From Hedera helix (Eukaryota > Streptophyta > Magnoliopsida > Apiales > Araliaceae), in assembly GCA_947179155.2 (NCBI GenBank), contig OX359266.1:19740598-19804597 (forward strand): 64,000 nucleotides of DNA, in the 5' to 3' direction. Below, in pieces: positions 59,175 to 64,000 of the stretch (the stretch's first letter is position 1; each line of letters begins with the position of its first letter). A program made the translations under genes and the position numbers. Below the pieces are notes generated by a model that did no database searches, had not been told where the DNA came from, and saw only the letters and a program-made list of their open reading frames with translations.

Positions 59175-59639
59175 TATTAGGGATGTAACCTTCAAATTGA
59201 AGGCCACCCTTCAAATTGAAAGCCAGTTTTATCGGATTAAATATCATAACCTATCTTTTTAGCTTGTAGTTTTCACTACAAGTCTACAACACCGACAATG
59301 CAAATAAGAGACGATTCAAGGAAATTTGCTATATAAAGCATTTGCACTTCTTATAACTATATTTTGGTCTCTCTTAGAACTATGGTGCTCAACTGCTTCA
59401 ATTTTAAGATGCAACATTACCACACAGTTTTCAGGTCATAACTTCGAAAATTACAGGAAACGCAAATTGTAGCAATATTGCCTTTAGACTACTTTTCCAT
59501 ATGATTTTTTTTGTCTACAAACATAAACTTTAAAGCCTTGTGCAGTCCGTAGCCTAGTTCGTTTCATAACTAGTCCACTACATTTCTAAAGCATTTTAAA
59601 AAAAATAAAAATTTCCCCTTTTAAAATGTGTTATTTTCT
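59175..59639. other. Spacer after the xylosidase pseudogene
   Basis: No gene recognised. The first 100 bases are the pseudogene's 3' flank and hold an adjacent direct repeat of TTCAAATTGAAGGCC / TTCAAATTGAAAGCC. Confidence 0.5.
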
Positions 59640-60600
59640 GATGAGTAAGATATTAATATATTATTAACAGCACCAAAAGGGAACAACATCCCATTACACG
59701 CGCAGTATACAAAAGGGCAAGCGAATCAAAAAAACCACCTCCCCGGCAACACCCAATCCTAAAAGTTCATGCAAATACAGGATGCCATTTAACAGTTCCA
59801 TCTGTAATCAACACATAATCAGCAGCTCTCTCATTTCTATCCACAGCTATTGAAAATAAATTAGTCACCTCCCCCCACCCACAAATGTCCGTCCAGAATT
59901 GGTGGTTTTCCATCACCAACTCAAAGAAATATGGTCCATAAAACCATCCCAACCTCCGCTATCGCCTTTCATAAGGCGACTCCAAAAAGGCCTTATCGAC
60001 TATTGAGAAGCCAATCCCCCTTTCTCCAACCCAAATTTACTTGTCCAACTAAATTTCCTTGCCTATCCTCCCCCTCCACCACAAAACACCAAAGCCACTA
60101 CCCAAAAAAAAAGCTTGATTAAACATGTCAAACACCCGAATACCTACCCCCGCCCCTTCCAGATAGGAACAAACAATACCCATTTCACTGGATGATATTT
60201 ATCAGACTATTCATTTCCAGACCACAAAAAAACTCATCTTATTCAACTTTTCTTGCATCAGAGTCAAAAACTTCAATAAAGAAGAATCTAGGTGGGAAGA
60301 CTCGATAAAATACTCTTAATAAGAACTAATATATCCCCTTTAGACAAGTAGCCCGTCTATTACCCAGCTAACTAACTTCAAATCCCTCCACAACTGGCCC
60401 CAAATAGCCTTTCAATTATTCGCTCTAATAGCAAGGTTCAAATTAATCATTGGCAATACACCCACCTGCAACCTAGGATAGCAGCCAAGACTTCTGGCAT
60501 CCAACCTCGACAACCAAAAACAACATGCTCTTTTCACATTGACTTTCAGTCCATATGTCGTCTGCCCCACCATTCTTCAGGGAAAAAAGAGCAGTAAAGT
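59640..60600 (-). mobile_element. LINE (L1-type) fragment, 3' part of RT region
   Basis: On minus: LKVNVKRACC near 60540, then LGCYPRLQVGVLPM, KAIWGQL, HPVKWVLFVP and RPFWSRLMKGDSGGWDGF in shifting frames. These match the order of motifs after the catalytic box of plant L1 reverse transcriptases (GLKIN…, GVLP…YLGLPLG, HLVKW…). The RC 3' end TTAATAATATATTAATATCTTACTCATCAG near 59640 fits a LINE tail. Many stops and frameshifts, so it is inactive. Confidence 0.75.
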
Positions 60601-60875
60601 ACTCAAACTTCTCTGAAGTCTAAACCTCCCAAGGGGAAAAGAAAAAAAACTCGTGAAAGAAGTCCACCTTCCATCGTAACACTCCAGCAATGCAGGAAGA
60701 AAGCATGGAAAAACAGTTGAGACCTTCCCAACATGAGCTGACCAGGAAAGCATTTACTTCCAAAGAAAAGAAGATGACAAATGCCTGTGCGTTCTCTCTC
60801 CAATCAACCCTGATACAGAAGAACAGTGGAAGAGAATATTTTTCCTAGTAGAACTATTAGATCTGTAGTGTTTTC
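60601..60875. other. Spacer, probably more LINE-derived sequence
   Basis: Minus-strand reading continues for some codons with no clear domain. I see nothing else. Confidence 0.35.
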
Positions 60876-60971
60876 TTCTTTTTTTTTTGCTAATTTGACG
60901 CACACACTCACACGGTTTGAACCTAGGACCTCTTGCTTAGCAAGAGGCCTATAATACCACTGGGCCTAACA
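60876..60971 (-). mobile_element. tRNA-derived SINE, minus strand
   Basis: On minus it begins TTAGGCCCAGTGG (A-box TAGGCCCAGTGG, 60968-60957), has GGTTCAAACCG as B-box (60923-60913), and ends CAAATTAGCAAAAAAAAAAG. It is about 95 bp. No clear target duplication. Confidence 0.75.
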
Positions 60972-61548
60972 TAAAATATTTAGACAATTACATCTTCCAA
61001 AACAGAAGAAAAATAAAAGCAGTCTCTTTTGTCAAAACAAAACTTTTCATTTGAAACACATTATGCTCATTCAAGGGTGTCAATAGTTCACACCAACTTT
61101 TTGACAAAGTAATTATCAACTACTGAGATGATGCGTCACCTAAAACATATTGGTAACCAAAATTATTGTCAAGACTTTATTTATAAGCAACAGATTTCAA
61201 CTATGCCGTGCATGCAAAATTGCAAATAAGTGCAATGAAATTTATATTTCTGTTTTCTTTTCAGATTAAAAAGAGTCCAAAGAAAGAACCGTACATTTCT
61301 ATGTAGTTAACAATGAGGTATATATTTCTAAAGACATCTTAAACTCTATAATTGAAAATCAAGGAATTGGATTACGCAAATTTATATGATTGATTTAGCA
61401 ACTAAAGATTGATATTAATGCGACAGCCTGCATTTTGATTTTACATTATTGACCGAGTTTTGTTTTACAAATTGAATGATAAATTTGATCTTCATTTAGA
61501 TTATTTATGCTATCCAATACTCAAACAATGTCTGGAAGGTCATTAGCA
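60972..61548. other. Spacer / 3' flank of the metallophosphoesterase exon
   Basis: AT-rich, no gene recognised. It may include the 3' UTR of the minus-strand gene. Confidence 0.4.
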
Positions 61549-61822
61549 TTAACTAACTGAATTTGTTTGAACAGATGAATGTGTTACAAGCAGAGATAAG
61601 ATCAAGAAAACAACAATAGAAGTACAAGTAAATAGTACATTAGATTCACTAGAAAGCAAACAATGGCTAACAATTATCACTTTTCCATTCCTTCTGAAAG
61701 TCGCAATAACAAAACCAGGGTCATTACTGGCATCCCATGACATGGCTGGAACAGTTATCTCACGTGTCCCATCTGAATGAGTTTGATCATTAAACTTATG
61801 GGTGTGTGCGCTGAAAATAATC
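61549..61822 (-). CDS. Terminal exon of a metallophosphoesterase (PGAP5/Cdc1-like) gene
   Basis: A splice acceptor TTCCCTACAG ends at 61823 on minus. The exon then reads IIFSAHTHKFNDQTHSDGTR, EITVPAMSWDA and DPGFVIATF. SAHTH is the last metal-binding motif (G/A-H-x-H) of calcineurin-like phosphoesterases, and the surrounding residues match the plant membrane proteins of the MPPE1/PGAP5/Cdc1 group. A hydrophobic segment (TCTSIVVFLILSLLVTHSSV) near the C-terminus fits a membrane anchor, as in that group. The stop is at 61549. Upstream exons should lie at higher coordinates, but I did not recognise them before 64000; a LINE occupies that flank. The reading frame here is intact. Confidence 0.75.
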
Positions 61823-62700
61823 CTGTAGGGAAGGAGAAAAGAAAGATACACTAAGTAGCTTCCTTGTTTCTTGATCCAATTAAAAAACTGGGGTTCATCA
61901 AGTCTCTAGGATGCAAAACAGAAAAGAAGAAAAAATACATCTCGTTCTAACTAGTTTGATGGCATCCATCTCATAATTTTTTTTGTCAAACTATGAAGAA
62001 ATATTAATAAATCAGTAGTGTGTCCTTAAAGGGATATTAAGGGTATAACTGGAATTCTAGCTTGTATAGTAAAGGCAAAAAGATGATGACAAGACCAATG
62101 GTGAAGAATCACTGAGTTGTGGTTAGGGTTGAATGGCACTTGAACTCAGTGCTAGCTGGCTCTGCCAAAAGACATCTAGGGGAATAAACATTGTTTCGGC
62201 GACGATACAACTCAAGCCATCCTAAATAATAGATATGACCTCAAAGTTTCCTCACTTTCACAACTTATATATAAAATACATTTAACCCGAGTATATATCT
62301 TTTGTTCACCTTTACCCTCAGAGTTTTCCCACTACAGAAAGTCTGTAGTTATATCCTTAAAGGGAAAAAAAAACCTCCCATATTATTAGCGTTTCACATA
62401 ACTTGGGCATGCAATTTGACCTCAAAAAAGTTCCGCAAGAAAACTTTATATTATTGCGATCACACTGCTCTATTGTTTCACTAATTCAATTCTTTCCACA
62501 GCAATCAATTTTAGAGAACAGATGAAATAAGAGAGGGGTTAGGGGGGAGGAGCTACCTAAATCTCCATAGGGGGACACCCATGTTTGGAGTTTGTAAGCT
62601 TTCATCACGGTGTGTCTCCTTTCTACAAACATGCCTTAAATTGTGTGCCGAATGTCTATTAATGTATAATGATTCAAGAAGCAAAAAACAACCCCTACAT
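61823..62700. other. Intron or spacer, no exon recognised
   Basis: I looked for preceding exons of the metallophosphoesterase on minus and found none I can defend. A short open stretch at about 62560-62640 has a GT at its end but no recognisable domain. Confidence 0.4.
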
Positions 62701-63216
62701 ATTTTTTTGTCGTCAGTGCAGCTGCAGGCGTCTGTTAAAAAGTAGTTGGAGAAGCTTGTTCAAGACTTTCTGTATAAAGGAATGATGAGGAAGGAAAGTA
62801 CAATCTTGTTGGCTGGGGTCAAGTTAGTGGGCCAATGGAGCAAGAAGGGTTGGTGGTGAGAGAGTTTGGGTGTTTAATATAGTGCTATAAATAGTGTCGC
62901 ATGGACTTTTAAGTTAAGAGTCAAGTGTCAACGACACAGGTGTAGCAGGTGGACACTACAAAATTGTGTAAATAATGAAAATGTTTTAAAGAATAAGAGT
63001 CCAGTGTAACTGTGTAAGACAGTTTCTCACACCTGACAAGGATCCCAAGATCCCAAGATCATGTAACATAAGCTATGAGGGAAATGTCTTTGGTGTTTTA
63101 ATTTTGAGGACTGTTTGTGGAGGAAGATCATGTTATGTAGATTTGGGTTGGAGCAAGGAGGGCGTATCACTGGGAGAGCACTTCGCATGTGGGTGGGTTT
63201 GTGGGAAGAAGGGGAA

Positions 63217-63245
63217 GGGGGGGGGGGGGGGGGGGGGGGGGGGGG
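63217..63245 (+). repeat. G29 homopolymer inside the LINE fragment
   Basis: 29 consecutive G between GAAGGGGAA and AGTATTT. Long G runs are often misread, so the exact length is uncertain. Confidence 0.8.
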
Positions 63246-63599
63246 AGTATTTAGGAGACATGTTTCCGTTGTTGTAGGGTATGGTGGGAGAATCAGATTT
63301 TGGACGAATATTTGTATCAGAGAGTAGACACTTTGTTCAATATTTCCGAGTCATTTTGTGCTAGCAGTAGATAGGGGCACATTTGTGGCTAATTATATAT
63401 ATGTTGTGGAGGATCTTTGAATTTGGCACCAGTGTTCAAGAGGTTCTTTCAGGATTGATTGCTGAGAAGTGAAAGGTTTATTGTCTCCTCACGCCAAGGT
63501 GGGTAAATTCCAGTGGTTCATGATTCAGTTCGATGGGTTCCTCATCAGAGTGGAAGGTTTTCAATTAAGTCATATTATCCGGCCTTTTAGGAATAGGGA

Positions 63600-63790
63600 C
63601 ATCTTTTCAAGCACTTTTTATTTTTATTTTTTTGATAAAAGAAGAAATTTTATTAATAGAAAATAAAGCATACAATAAAAGGGGGAGCGAGAAGTCCACC
63701 CTCAACAGACTAAGGAAAAAAAATTAAAAAAAAAACACTTAAAAAATTGTAGCGCTCCAATTTCTACACAAGAAAGTTTTTTTTTTTTTT
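63600..63790 (-). mobile_element. Second LINE 3' tail inserted in the LINE fragment
   Basis: On minus it ends TTAATAAAATTTCTTCTTTTATC followed by an A-rich tail, a typical LINE 3' end. It breaks the zf-RVT reading of the plus-strand LINE, which resumes at about 63795. About 190 bp, no coding part. Confidence 0.5.
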
Positions 63791-64000
63791 TATGGATGGC
63801 TTCAATGGGGTCGACTCAGGACTCATTATCACAAAGGGGCAAGCATTTACCAAATCTGTGTTTCATGTGTAAGAAGGATTTGGGAATCAGCGGATCACTT
63901 AAACTTGCATTTTGAGATCACAGGGAGTTGTCGCAGAATCGTTTGTTCTTCTCAGGGTGGTTTGGGTGATGCCTAGATTGGTTCGTGACTTGTTGGCTGC

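Larger units (their letters stand above)
62701..64000 (+). mobile_element. LINE (L1-type) fragment running off the window
   Basis: On plus: KLVQDFLYKG (about 62754), LVGWGQVSGPMEQEG, CLWRKIMLCRFGLEQGG (63110), VGYGGRIRFWTNICIRE (63275), RGKHLPNLCFMCKKD (63835) and VWVMPRLVRDLLA at the edge. This is the order of an L1 RT C-terminus followed by the zf-RVT domain. It is interrupted near 62880-63080, by a G29 tract, and by a second LINE tail at about 63600-63790. Many frameshifts. Confidence 0.75.

Noticed and set aside
63115..63327. Glycine-rich 70-residue protein
   Set aside because: The glycine tract is the G29 homopolymer; the flanking residues are LINE RT sequence.

Overview
This is a piece of a plant nuclear genome, almost certainly a eudicot. 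It has GT-AG introns, tRNA-derived SINEs, L1-type LINEs, Ty3/gypsy elements of the Tat/Ogre and Athila lineages, a Mutator-like (MULE) transposon, and two host genes of plant type (a GH3 beta-D-xylosidase and a metallophosphoesterase). Spacers are AT-rich with (TA)n tracts. I see no bacterial or organellar genes. I cannot name the species.

Layout. (1) 1-12255: a Tat/Ogre-like retrotransposon on + (5' LTR tail, tRNA-Arg-type PBS, gag-protease, an intron that removes stop codons, then pol with the reverse-transcriptase core deleted). Two degenerate genes lie antisense, tail-to-tail with pol: a DUF7745-like gene and a spliced plant-mobile-domain (PMD)-like gene. (2) 12938-24509: a complete Athila element with two 1262-bp LTRs about 1.4% different, flanked by the 5-bp duplication CACGT. 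It carries gag-pol plus a third ORF (putative plant transposon protein), and it sits in an older AT-rich LTR-like sequence (12256-12937 and 24515-24904). (3) 24905-29170: copia-LTR-like debris with a split tandem duplication. (4) 29176-38683: a Tat-clade element on the minus strand, flanked by TGAAT, with LTRs about 4% different and a three-exon antisense gene (putative gypsy-type transposon domain plus coiled coil). (5) 38689-41886: AT-rich spacer. (6) 41887-52737: a 10.85-kb MULE. Its long terminal inverted repeats are built from hairpin-forming tandem units. It encodes a FAR1/MULE/SWIM transposase on minus and a PMD-ULP1 protease fusion on plus, and the transposase gene is interrupted by a 2.6-kb copia-like LTR flanked by ACAAG. 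(7) 54336-59174: a 5'-truncated, frameshifted beta-xylosidase pseudogene with a SINE in its largest intron. (8) 59640-64000: two decayed LINE fragments, a second SINE, and the terminal exon of a metallophosphoesterase gene on minus.

The recurring theme is accessory cargo. Four otherwise unrelated transposons each carry an extra ORF that is not needed for the basic transposition chemistry. Two of these are recognisable PMD proteins, one is DUF7745-like and two are other plant-transposon domains. All are decayed, but their exon structure and catalytic motifs can still be read. Order of events: the Athila insertion is younger than its AT-rich host repeat, and the copia-like LTR is younger than the MULE. 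By LTR divergence, Athila is younger than the minus-strand Tat element.
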